The notes beneath the pieces are model-generated. The model was not told where the DNA came from and did not search any database. It worked only from the letters and a program-made list of their open reading frames with translations. DNA of 12,228 nucleotides from Gammaproteobacteria bacterium. GTDB taxonomy: Bacteria; Pseudomonadota; Gammaproteobacteria; Immundisolibacterales; Immundisolibacteraceae. A program made the position numbers and the translations under genes. Shown in pieces: positions 1 through 6,094 of the stretch. Location of the stretch: NCBI GenBank assembly GCA_003526065.1, contig DQBD01000080.1:843-13070 (forward strand), written 5' to 3'. Every line of letters begins with the position of its first letter. Positions within the stretch are counted from its first letter, which is position 1.

Positions 1-1016
1 GCGTCCTCTCGAATCGGCAGGATCGTCTGCACCGAGCCCTTGCCGAAGGTCTTCTCGCCCATGATGATGGCGCGACCGTTGTCCTGCAGCGCACCGGCCA
101 CGATCTCCGACGCGGATGCCGAGCCGGCATTCACCAGCACCACGATCGGCACACCCTCGAGCACGTCGCCGGACGTGGCGGAGAACTTCTGCTCCGCCTC
201 CGGCGCCCGGCCCTCGGTGTAGACGATCAACCCCTGCGTGATGAAGGCGTCGGACACCGACACCGCCGCCGTCAGCACACCGCCCGGGTTGTTGCGCAGG
301 TCGAGCACCAGACCCTTCAGTCCGCCCTCGTTGCCCTCTTTCAGCGTGGTCACCGCTTCGCGCAGCTTGCGGCCGGTGTTGGTCTGGAACTGCGACACGC
401 GCAAGTAACCGTAGCCGGGACTCAACGTCCGACTGCGCACGCTGTTGACCTTGATGATCGCGCGCGTGATGGTGATCTGGAGCGGCCGTTCCTCGCCTTC
501 GCGCACCACGGTCAGCGTGATGTCGGTGCCCGGCTTGCCGCGCATCTTCTTGACCGCCTCCGACAATGACATGCCCTTGACCGCCGTGTCATCGAGACGG
601 ATGACCAGATCGCCGGCCTGGATACCGGCCCGCTGCGCGGGGGTGTCGTCGATCGGGGATATCACCTTCACGAAGCCGTCTTCCATGCCGACCTCGATGC
701 CCAGGCCGCCGAACTCGCCCGACGTCCCCTCTTTCAGTTCCTGGAACTCGTCGTCTTCCAGATACGCGGAGTGCGGGTCCAGCCCGGTCAGCATGCCGCG
801 AATGGCACTCTTGAGCAGGTCACTGTCGGTGATCGGCTCCACATAGTTCTGGCGAATGATGCCAAGCACTTCGCTGAACAGGCGCAGTTCCTGGATCGGC
901 AGATCCACCGTGGTCACGGCCTCGCCGCGTTCCGCGTGCGCACCATCGCGCATCAACGCCAGCGCGCTGATGAAACCCAGTGCGAGCAGTGCAGATGCCT
1001 TCAACAGTCTGGACAT
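1..1016 (-). CDS. ctpA: S41 family carboxy-terminal processing protease (CtpA-like), partial at left edge
   Basis: Periplasmic serine protease of the CtpA/Prc (S41) family, which trims or degrades envelope proteins from their C-termini. The 338 visible codons start at ATG 1016-1014, with a GGAG Shine-Dalgarno 5 nt upstream (1022-1025). Residues about 5-22 form a hydrophobic signal or anchor segment. A PDZ domain covers roughly residues 90-175, including GGLGIEVG and PAQRAGIQAGD. The catalytic core follows with LVLDLRNNPGG and NAGSASASEI. The expected Ser nucleophile is S301 (codon 114-116) and the Lys partner is K326 in FGKGSVQ (codon 39-41); the 25-residue spacing matches characterised family members. 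The C-terminus lies outside the window, so this is a cut by the edge and not a broken gene. It is divergent from phaR and has no evident link to PHA metabolism. The family call is firm; the exact CtpA/CtpB/Prc subtype is not. Confidence 0.95.
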   Translation of the reverse strand, partial: MSRLLKASALLALGFISALALMRDGAHAERGEAVTTVDLPIQELRLFSEVLGIIRQNYVEPITDSDLLKSAIRGMLTGLDPHSAYLEDDEFQELKEGTSGEFGGLGIEVGMEDGFVKVISPIDDTPAQRAGIQAGDLVIRLDDTAVKGMSLSEAVKKMRGKPGTDITLTVVREGEERPLQITITRAIIKVNSVRSRTLSPGYGYLRVSQFQTNTGRKLREAVTTLKEGNEGGLKGLVLDLRNNPGGVLTAAVSVSDAFITQGLIVYTEGRAPEAEQKFSATSGDVLEGVPIVVLVNAGSASASEIVAGALQDNGRAIIMGEKTFGKGSVQTILPIRED

Positions 1017-1116
1017 GGGGTCTCCGGGGAAACGCCCGCCACGCCGGCGGGTACACGCGCGTGGCCGGTGCAAATTTTTACGGCACAGAAGTATAAGGCC
1101 GACGCGGCGCGGCGCG

Positions 1117-1215
1117 TTGCAGTGCGCTGTGTACAATCGATCCCAAACGATCGGCGCAGCGTGACACCGGCGCTTCGACCGGTCACACGGTCCCGTCGGA
1201 CAGGGTAAACAGCAC
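1117..1215 (+). promoter_or_regulatory. phaR upstream region: TGC-rich motif, possible -10 and leader hairpin
   Basis: The sequence TTGCAGTGCG (1117-1126) closely matches TTGCAATGCG (1735-1744) upstream of the phasin. It runs into GCTGTGTACAAT, whose TACAAT (1132-1137) is a fair sigma-70 -10 box, although no good -35 lies 17 nt upstream. GTGCGCTG..ACAAT also resembles the palindrome in front of class I phaC. A bulged hairpin (GTGA-CA-CCGG at 1161-1170 pairing with CCGGTCAC at 1179-1186) lies in the presumed leader. PhaR autoregulation through this site is inference. Confidence 0.4.
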
Positions 1216-1671
1216 GTGCGGATTCTGAAGAAATACCCCAATCGCCGCCTCTACGACACGACACAGAGCTGTTTCGTAGCACTTGAAGACGTCAAACGAC
1301 TGGTCCTGACCGGCGAACCGTTTGAGGTCCACGACTCGAAAACCGGCGAGAACATCACCCGCAGCGTGTTGCTGCAGATCATTGCCGAGCAGGAAGCCGA
1401 CAGCGGCGGCTCGCTGCTGACCGACGAGGTGCTGCGTCAGCTGATCCGCTTCTACGGAGACAGCCTGCACGGCCTGTTGCGCGAATACCTCGAACGCAGT
1501 GTCACCATGTTCATGGAACAGCAAGGCGCTTTCCACGAACAGTTGCGCACCATGCTCAGCGGCCATCCGCTGAACCTCATGTCACGTCTTGCCGAACAGA
1601 ATCTGGACATCTGGAGCCGCATGACCAGCGGGCTGCGCGGCGAACCGAACGAACAGAACGAGAAAAAATAA
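1216..1671 (+). CDS. phaR: Polyhydroxyalkanoate synthesis regulator PhaR
   Basis: Cytoplasmic DNA-binding regulator of PHA granule genes. Known PhaR proteins bind promoters of phasin and synthase genes and leave DNA when they bind nascent PHA. The 151-residue protein carries the diagnostic PHB_acc_N DNA-binding domain at about residues 3-62 (ILKKYPNRRLYDT, then EPFEVHDSKTGENITRSVLL) and a PHB_acc domain at about 69-108 (LLTDEVLRQLIRFYGDSLHG). The C-terminus is charged (EPNEQNEKK). The start is GTG at 1216, with AGGG at 1202-1205 as a weak ribosome-binding site; no better ATG lies upstream and the family motif begins at residue 3. It is followed 95 bp downstream by the phasin, its expected target, which has its own promoter-like sequence. 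Length and motif order are normal for the family. Confidence 0.95.
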   Translation: MRILKKYPNRRLYDTTQSCFVALEDVKRLVLTGEPFEVHDSKTGENITRSVLLQIIAEQEADSGGSLLTDEVLRQLIRFYGDSLHGLLREYLERSVTMFMEQQGAFHEQLRTMLSGHPLNLMSRLAEQNLDIWSRMTSGLRGEPNEQNEKK

Positions 1672-1689
1672 TTCCGCGGCGCATAAAAA

Positions 1690-1766
1690 CCCCTTGACAG
1701 GGGTGAGCGCACGCCCTAGCCTGAGCCTGCGATTTTGCAATGCGGAATCCCTCGGAGGGCAACGCG
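1690..1766 (+). promoter_or_regulatory. Phasin promoter, TGC-rich candidate PhaR site and RBS
   Basis: A consensus -35 TTGACA (1694-1699) is separated by exactly 17 nt from TAGCCT (1717-1722), a 3/6 -10 match. The -35 sits within the small palindrome CCCCTTGACAGGGG (1690-1703). Just downstream of the predicted transcription start is the TGC-rich segment CCTGCGATTTTGCAATGCGG (1726-1745), which shares TTGCARTGCG with the phaR upstream region. A strong Shine-Dalgarno GGAGGG (1754-1759) lies 7 nt before ATG 1767. This decides the start against an in-frame ATG at 1740 that has no ribosome-binding site and lies inside the candidate operator. Confidence 0.55.
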
Positions 1767-2120
1767 ATGTACGGCAAGATGATGGACAGCCTCAGCGAGC
1801 AGATGAAGCCATTTGCCGACATGACCACGATCGGCACGCAGGCATTCGAGAAGCTACTCAAAAAGCACATGGATCTGGCCGGCGACTGCTTCGAGGCCGG
1901 CCTGGGTCAGGCGAGCCAGTTCACGTCGTCGAAGGATCTGCCTGCCCTGATGTCGGCACAAAGCGCATTCATGACCGACATGGGCAAGAAGCTTTTCGAC
2001 CTGGCCAAGTACGACATGGAAGTGGTTGCCGAAGCCAACCAGGCAGTGGCCGGCGTCATCGAGAACAGCCTCAAGTCCATGCCGGGCTGGAACGCCAAGC
2101 CCAAGCCCAAGGCGGCCTGA
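1767..2120 (+). CDS. phaP: Small phasin (PHA granule-associated protein)
   Basis: Amphipathic coat protein expected on the surface of PHA granules, controlling their number and size. The 117-residue product is predicted almost all alpha-helical, with no signal peptide and no membrane segment. It follows the Phasin_2-type pattern: an N-terminal helix with FADMTTIGTQAFEKLLKKHM, a central helix with alternating hydrophobic and small residues, and a basic Lys/Pro/Ala tail ending KPKPKAA. It is shorter than the roughly 180-residue phasins of Ralstonia, though short phasins exist. The start is ATG 1767, set by GGAGGG 7 nt upstream. It lies directly after phaR and is convergent with the class III phaC, with an intrinsic terminator behind it. 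The family assignment rests on general pattern and location, since phasin sequences diverge strongly. Confidence 0.85.
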   Translation: MYGKMMDSLSEQMKPFADMTTIGTQAFEKLLKKHMDLAGDCFEAGLGQASQFTSSKDLPALMSAQSAFMTDMGKKLFDLAKYDMEVVAEANQAVAGVIENSLKSMPGWNAKPKPKAA

Positions 2121-2137
2121 AGGCTACGGCTTCCGAC

Positions 2138-3208
2138 TCAAGAAAGCCTCGCGTCCGCGGGGCTTTTTTGATTGCGAGCCAGAAAAAAGTCGGACACCGC
2201 AGCGGACACCGCCTGCAGTCCGCGCCGGCCGGCAAACACCCCGACGTGCCCCCCGTCGACCGCCAGTTCATGGTACCGGTGCGGCTCGACCATCTGCCCC
2301 AGGGCGCGCGCCGCGGCCACGGGCACCATATGGTCGGCCCGCGCGTACACATTGAGGACCGGACAACCGAGGCGGCGCAGGTCGACGACGTGTCCGTCCA
2401 GTTGCAGCGTCCCAGTCCGTAGCTGGTTGTCGCGGTAACAGGTCGTCACGAACTCCCGCCAGGCCCGACCGGCCTGGTCCGGATAGTCCGCCTGCCAGTC
2501 GAGCAGTCGCAGCAGCCGTTCTCGGCGCCGCCGGCTGGACAGTTCCGCGACAGCGGTTCGCGTTGCCGTGGCCGCCCGCAGGGGGCGGAGCAGTGCGAAC
2601 AGTCCGCCGAGCACGTGCCCGGGCAGGTTTCCATCCTCGGCCACCAGGTCTTCGGGCGCGACACTACGCGCCAGCCCGGCCAGCAGGTCGCCTGGGGTGT
2701 GAAAATCGACCGGCGTCACCAGCGTCGCCAGCCGGTGTATTGCCCGCGGCGCGAGGCTCGCCAAGCACAGTGCAAGCACGCCTCCCTGACAAATGCCAAC
2801 CACGTCCACAGTGCGTCGCGCATGGCGTTGGCGCACCTGCTGCAGCGCCTTGATCAGGTATCCGTTGACGTAATCGGCCATCGACACGCCGGCGTCGCTG
2901 GCATCGGGGCGGCCCCAGTCCATCAGGTAGACCGGATGGCCGCGGCGCTGCAAGGCTTCTATGAAGGAGTGCCCGGGCGCCAGATCCAGCACGTCCGGGC
3001 GATTGACCAGCGAGTAGACAAGCAGCAGCGGCCGCCCGGCAGCGCCGTTGCTGCCGGGATAAAAGCGCAGCACCGCCTTGCCTTCGATGCCGATCCGCTC
3101 CCGTTCCCGTGTCGGCCACGGGCCGACCGGCTGCTCGGCGTCCAACCATGCCTGCACGCGGGCACGCTCGGCGCGGACCTGCGCCGCTGTCACGCGCACC
3201 CCCGTCAT
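2138..3208 (-). CDS. phaC: Class III poly(3-hydroxyalkanoate) synthase catalytic subunit PhaC
   Basis: Catalytic half of the two-subunit class III PHA synthase, polymerising 3-hydroxyacyl-CoA at the granule surface with PhaE. The 356-residue protein matches the roughly 355-residue Allochromatium-type PhaC in length and motif order: LLLVYSLVNRP (61-71), VYLMDWGRPD (93-102), DYVNGYL, the lipase-like box GICQGG with nucleophile C140, TLVTPVDFHTPGDLL, ADHMVP with D292, and GGHVGVF with H321. The C140-D292-H321 triad is intact. Its ATG overlaps the phaE stop in an ATGA (3205-3208), so translation is probably coupled. The last residues (about KSPADARLS) extend past the usual family end and are encoded antisense to the phaP terminator. 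A second synthase, of class I, lies upstream in the same block. Confidence 0.93.
   Translation of the reverse strand: MTGVRVTAAQVRAERARVQAWLDAEQPVGPWPTRERERIGIEGKAVLRFYPGSNGAAGRPLLLVYSLVNRPDVLDLAPGHSFIEALQRRGHPVYLMDWGRPDASDAGVSMADYVNGYLIKALQQVRQRHARRTVDVVGICQGGVLALCLASLAPRAIHRLATLVTPVDFHTPGDLLAGLARSVAPEDLVAEDGNLPGHVLGGLFALLRPLRAATATRTAVAELSSRRRRERLLRLLDWQADYPDQAGRAWREFVTTCYRDNQLRTGTLQLDGHVVDLRRLGCPVLNVYARADHMVPVAAARALGQMVEPHRYHELAVDGGHVGVFAGRRGLQAVSAAVSDFFLARNQKSPADARLS
2143..2169 (+). terminator. Intrinsic terminator of phaP, embedded antisense in the phaC 3' end
   Basis: A 10-bp stem pairs AAAGCCTCGC (2143-2152) with GCGGGGCTTT (2157-2166), with one G-T pair and a GTCC loop. It is followed by a run of six T (2164-2169). 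This is a textbook rho-independent terminator for plus-strand transcription coming from phaP (stop at 2118-2120). It lies within the last codons of the convergent class III phaC, whose stop is at 2138-2140. On the minus strand the T-run is poor. Confidence 0.88.
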
Positions 3209-3918
3209 CGCCCCGGCCGCGCCATCAACCGCAGCTGACGGCGAATGTCAGCGATTTCATCACTGAGTGCGCGCTGTGCCTCGCTGGCGCTGTGGATGCC
3301 CAGCCACTGCGCCGCCCAGCGCCGCTGCTCCGCCCGCAGGCGCGTCGCGGCCCTGGCGACCGCCGCGAGTCGAGCGGAATAATCGGGCACACGCAGCACC
3401 TCGGCCTCACAGGCATCGACACAGCGCTGCCAAAGCCCATACAAGGCACGGGGACTTCGCACCGGCGGCGCGACACCCTCGGCGAGGGCCGCCTGCAGGC
3501 GTTCGAGCGACCGCGTCCCGAGCCCGTCATACAGCGCCAGCAAGTGATCCAGCCGCCGGCGGTAGGCCACAACCGCCTGCCACATGGCAAGCCCCGGCGC
3601 CGGCCAGGATCCCAACGCATCCGGGTCGGGCAACATGTCCAGACCCGGCATCGGCATGAGCACCAGTGCCTCGTACAAGCCCCCCGGGCACAACAGGCCA
3701 CGCAACTGGCGCAGGCGCTGCTGATCGACATGACGGGCCAACACGGCCAACGCCTGTCCGGCGGGATCGTCGCTCCCGGCGTTCAAGGCTTCGTCCCAGG
3801 CAATCAAAAGACGCTGGTAACCGTCCAGTTCGGCTGCAAGCGGCGCGCGCGGTGGCGGCGGACTCGCGGTGGCCTCCGCCACGGCCGACAGCCAGTCGGC
3901 TGACGAAGAAAAAGTCAC
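3205..3918 (-). CDS. phaE: Class III PHA synthase subunit PhaE (short form)
   Basis: Non-catalytic partner that activates class III PhaC. The 237-residue product is mostly helical. Its C-terminal half resembles PhaE: YRRRLDHLLALYDGL (119-133), a segment around RALYGLWQRCVDACEAEVL (157-175), and a charged terminal coiled coil DEIADIRRQLRLM (220-232). It is about 100 residues shorter than Allochromatium-type PhaE; the missing part appears to be N-terminal, where only a Pro-rich stretch (19-26) is seen. The start is GTG 3918-3916. An in-frame stop lies 14 codons upstream with no ATG, GTG or TTG between, and there is no clear Shine-Dalgarno. The ATGA overlap with the downstream class III phaC strongly supports the assignment; sequence evidence alone would be moderate. 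Confidence 0.82.
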   Translation of the reverse strand: MTFSSSADWLSAVAEATASPPPPRAPLAAELDGYQRLLIAWDEALNAGSDDPAGQALAVLARHVDQQRLRQLRGLLCPGGLYEALVLMPMPGLDMLPDPDALGSWPAPGLAMWQAVVAYRRRLDHLLALYDGLGTRSLERLQAALAEGVAPPVRSPRALYGLWQRCVDACEAEVLRVPDYSARLAAVARAATRLRAEQRRWAAQWLGIHSASEAQRALSDEIADIRRQLRLMARPGR

Positions 3919-3947
3919 TGTGGGGATGCGGGTTACGGCTGCGGGAG

Positions 3948-3970
3948 GGTGGCGATGCTAGCACGCCACC
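3948..3970 (-). repeat. Inverted repeat upstream of phaE
   Basis: Perfect 7-bp arms GGTGGCG (3948-3954) and CGCCACC (3964-3970) flank a 9-nt loop that itself contains the palindrome TGCTAGCA (3956-3963). The repeat ends 30 nt before the phaE GTG start, within the 108-bp phaB-phaE gap. There is no T-run, so it is not a convincing terminator. It could be an mRNA processing hairpin, an operator or a translational control element; none of these is proven. Confidence 0.45.
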
Positions 3971-3992
3971 TGCGACAGGCCGTGCCGCCGAT

Positions 3993-4015
3993 GCCGGGTC
4001 CGCCGGCGACCCGGC
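3993..4015 (-). repeat. GC-rich hairpin just downstream of phaB
   Basis: Perfect 8-bp arms GCCGGGTC (3993-4000) and GACCCGGC (4008-4015) with a 7-nt loop lie 11 nt after the phaB stop (4027-4029) in transcription order. No U-tract follows, so it may be an mRNA-stabilising 3' end or a weak attenuator between phaB and phaE, not an intrinsic terminator. Confidence 0.45.
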
Positions 4016-4026
4016 CGCCGGCGTGG

Positions 4027-4767
4027 TTACATGTACACGCCGCCGTTGACGTTGATCTGCTGACCGGTGATGTAATCGGCGTCGGTGGCAATGAACGCCA
4101 CCACCTTGGCGACCTCCTGGGGCTTGCCGAAGCGTCCCATGGGAATGCGCGCGCGAATTTTTTCCTGCACCTCGGCCGGCACTTTCGACAGCATCTCGGT
4201 TTCGGTAAAGCCGGGCGCAATGGCGTTCACGGTAATGCCGTAGCGTGCCAGCTCCAGCGCCGCCGTCTTGGTGAAGGCAATGATGCCGCCCTTGCTGGCG
4301 CCGTAGTTTGCCTGCCCGAAGTTGCCGGCCTGCCCGACATAGGAACTGATGTTGATGATGCGGCCGTAGTTCTGCTCGATCATGATCGGCATCACCGCCG
4401 TAGTGCAGTAATAAACGCTGCCGAGGTTGGTGTTGATGACCTGAAGCCAGTCGTCGTCGGTGAGCTTGCGCAGGGTCTTGTCGCGCGTGATGCCCGCGTT
4501 GTTGACCATGACGTCGACTCGCCCCCACTGGGCATGGACCTGTTCCACCAGGCCGCGAGCCTGGTCGGGATCCGCCACGTTGGCCTGCAGACACAGGGCG
4601 TCCACCCCCAGCGCGCGAACCTCGCTGGCCACCCCCTGCGCCTCGGACTCACTGCTGTGGTAATTGACCACTATCGACATGCCTCGCCGAGCCAGTTCCA
4701 GGGCAATCGTGCGACCGATACCGCGGGACGAGCCGGTGACAATGGCAACCTGACGGGCCTGTGACAT
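4027..4767 (-). CDS. phaB: Acetoacetyl-CoA reductase (SDR family)
   Basis: Probably reduces acetoacetyl-CoA to (R)-3-hydroxybutyryl-CoA with NADPH, supplying monomer to the two PHA synthases. It is a classical short-chain dehydrogenase of 246 residues: cofactor motif TGSSRGIG (11-18), NNAG (89-92), and tetrad N114, S142, Y155, K159 (YGASK). It ends NGGVYM, close to other PhaB/FabG enzymes. Two in-frame ATGs compete. The upper one (4773) abuts the ribosome-binding site, whereas GGAGGAGG (4774-4781) sits an ideal 6 nt before ATG 4767, which was therefore chosen. Gaps of 106-108 bp separate it from phaZ and phaE. FabG-type ketoacyl-ACP reductases have the same motifs; the PHA setting favours PhaB. 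Confidence 0.92.
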   Translation of the reverse strand: MSQARQVAIVTGSSRGIGRTIALELARRGMSIVVNYHSSESEAQGVASEVRALGVDALCLQANVADPDQARGLVEQVHAQWGRVDVMVNNAGITRDKTLRKLTDDDWLQVINTNLGSVYYCTTAVMPIMIEQNYGRIINISSYVGQAGNFGQANYGASKGGIIAFTKTAALELARYGITVNAIAPGFTETEMLSKVPAEVQEKIRARIPMGRFGKPQEVAKVVAFIATDADYITGQQINVNGGVYM

Positions 4768-4836
4768 GAGCATCCTCCTCCAAGCGCAACCAAAAGGGAC
4801 TGCGGAGTCAGACCGTCGGCACCGAACAACGTTGCG

Positions 4837-4853
4837 CTGTCACGGACTGACAG
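4837..4853 (-). repeat. Short inverted repeat in the phaZ-phaB gap
   Basis: CTGTCA (4837-4842) and TGACAG (4848-4853) pair across a 5-nt loop, next to the 8-bp palindrome CAACGTTG (4827-4834). Both lie in the 106-bp space between the phaZ stop and the phaB ribosome-binding site. No T-run and no convincing promoter were found. A regulatory or processing role is possible but unsupported beyond the symmetry. Confidence 0.3.
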
Positions 4854-4873
4854 GAAACGCGCCTGAGTCTGGA

Positions 4874-6088
4874 TCAGCTGTTGCGGATGAACTCGCTGAT
4901 CACGGGCACGATCTGCTCGCGCCAACGCCGACCGCTGAACGTGCCGTAATGGCCAACCTCCGGTTGGACGTAATGCAGTTTCCGTGCCGTCGACAGGCCA
5001 GTGCACAGGTCTTGCGCCGCCTCCGTCTGCCCCAGCCCTGAAATGTCGTCCTTGCCGCCCTCTACTGTCAGCAGCGCGGTGTGTTTGATGGCGCCCGGAT
5101 CAACCTTTTCACCACGATGGTGCATGGCACCCTGCGGCAGCGCATGCTCCTGGAACACGGTGCGGATGGTTTGCAGGTAGAACTCCGCCGACGTGTCCAT
5201 CACCGCCAGGTACTCGCGGTAGAACGCCCGGTGCTGCTCGGCGCTGTCGCCGTCGCCCTCCACCAGGTGGTTGAAGAACTCCTGGTGGGCGTCGACGTGC
5301 CGCTGGATGTTCATGCTGATGAAGCCGGACAGCTGCAGGAAGCCCGGATACACCCGTCGCCCGAAGCCCGGATACGTCGCCGGCACCGTCGCCAGCAGGT
5401 TCTTTTCGAACCAGGACAGCGGATTGGTCGTCGCCAGGTCGTTCGGCACCGTCGGACTGCGGCGGGTGTCGATCGGTCCGCCGATCAACGTCATGCTGCG
5501 CGGCGCGAGCGGGTCCTGACGCGAGGCCATCAACGACACCGCCGCCAGCACGGGCACCGCCGGCTGGCATACCGCCAGCACGTGCGTGTCCGGCCCCAGC
5601 GTGTGAATGAAATCGATCACATAGTCGATGTAGTCATCCAGATCGAAGCCGCCGTCGGCCAGCGGCACCATGGCCGCATCCAGCCAGTCGGTAACGAACA
5701 CGTCGTGGCTGGGCATCAACGCCCGCACGGTATCCCGCAGCAGCGTGGCGTAGTGTCCCGACATCGGCGCCACCACCAGCAGGCGCGGGTCCGACCGCCT
5801 GGCCAGGCGCCGGAAATGCAGCAGGTCGCAGAATGGCTCGCGCTGGATCACCTCCTCCACCACGGGCACCTCGCGCCCGTCGATCACCGTGCTGTGCAGG
5901 TCGAACTCGGGCTTGTCGTAGCGCGCGGTGACGTTGTCGAACACTTCACAGCCAGCCGCCAGCCAGCGGGCCGGCGCCAGATCACGCCACGGATTCGCCG
6001 GGTGGCGCAGGATGCGGCCGGTCAAGTCGGCGGCGGCGCGCGCCGGGGCCAGACTGGCGTGTGCGATTTCCCGCATGTGATACAGCAT
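4874..6088 (-). CDS. phaZ: Intracellular poly(3-hydroxybutyrate) depolymerase
   Basis: Cytoplasmic, granule-associated depolymerase that releases 3-hydroxybutyrate units from native PHB. The 404-residue alpha/beta hydrolase resembles the Ralstonia PhaZa group: N-terminal MLYHMREI, RLLVVAPMSGHYATLLRDTV, DVFVTDWLDA, FDLDDYIDYV, and the nucleophile box AVCQPAVP with Cys (C174) in place of Ser. Late Asp (GGKDDIS, D347 or D348) and His (VGHYGTFSG, H380) complete the triad. There is no signal peptide, consistent with intracellular action. ATG 6088-6086 was preferred over a TTG one codon upstream because GAGGAG (6098-6103) lies 9 nt before it. The gene begins 6 nt after the class I phaC stop and its ribosome-binding site overlaps the end of phaC, so the two are co-transcribed and probably coupled. 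Confidence 0.94.
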   Translation of the reverse strand: MLYHMREIAHASLAPARAAADLTGRILRHPANPWRDLAPARWLAAGCEVFDNVTARYDKPEFDLHSTVIDGREVPVVEEVIQREPFCDLLHFRRLARRSDPRLLVVAPMSGHYATLLRDTVRALMPSHDVFVTDWLDAAMVPLADGGFDLDDYIDYVIDFIHTLGPDTHVLAVCQPAVPVLAAVSLMASRQDPLAPRSMTLIGGPIDTRRSPTVPNDLATTNPLSWFEKNLLATVPATYPGFGRRVYPGFLQLSGFISMNIQRHVDAHQEFFNHLVEGDGDSAEQHRAFYREYLAVMDTSAEFYLQTIRTVFQEHALPQGAMHHRGEKVDPGAIKHTALLTVEGGKDDISGLGQTEAAQDLCTGLSTARKLHYVQPEVGHYGTFSGRRWREQIVPVISEFIRNS

Positions 6089-6094
6089 CAAGCG

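Noticed and set aside
1035..1051. Inverted repeat CCCGCC/GGCGGG upstream of ctpA as a regulatory hairpin
   Set aside because: A 6-bp all-GC stem is expected often by chance at this base composition, and nothing else supports a function.
1740..1766. Earlier in-frame ATG giving a 126-residue phasin
   Set aside because: No ribosome-binding site precedes it, whereas GGAGGG is ideally placed for ATG 1767, and the extra codons fall in the predicted leader and candidate operator.
3527..4594. Minus-strand frame overlapping phaB and phaE in another register
   Set aside because: It conflicts with phaB (full SDR motifs) and phaE on the same strand, and its sequence is Arg/Gly/Ser/Pro-rich and unlike a protein domain.
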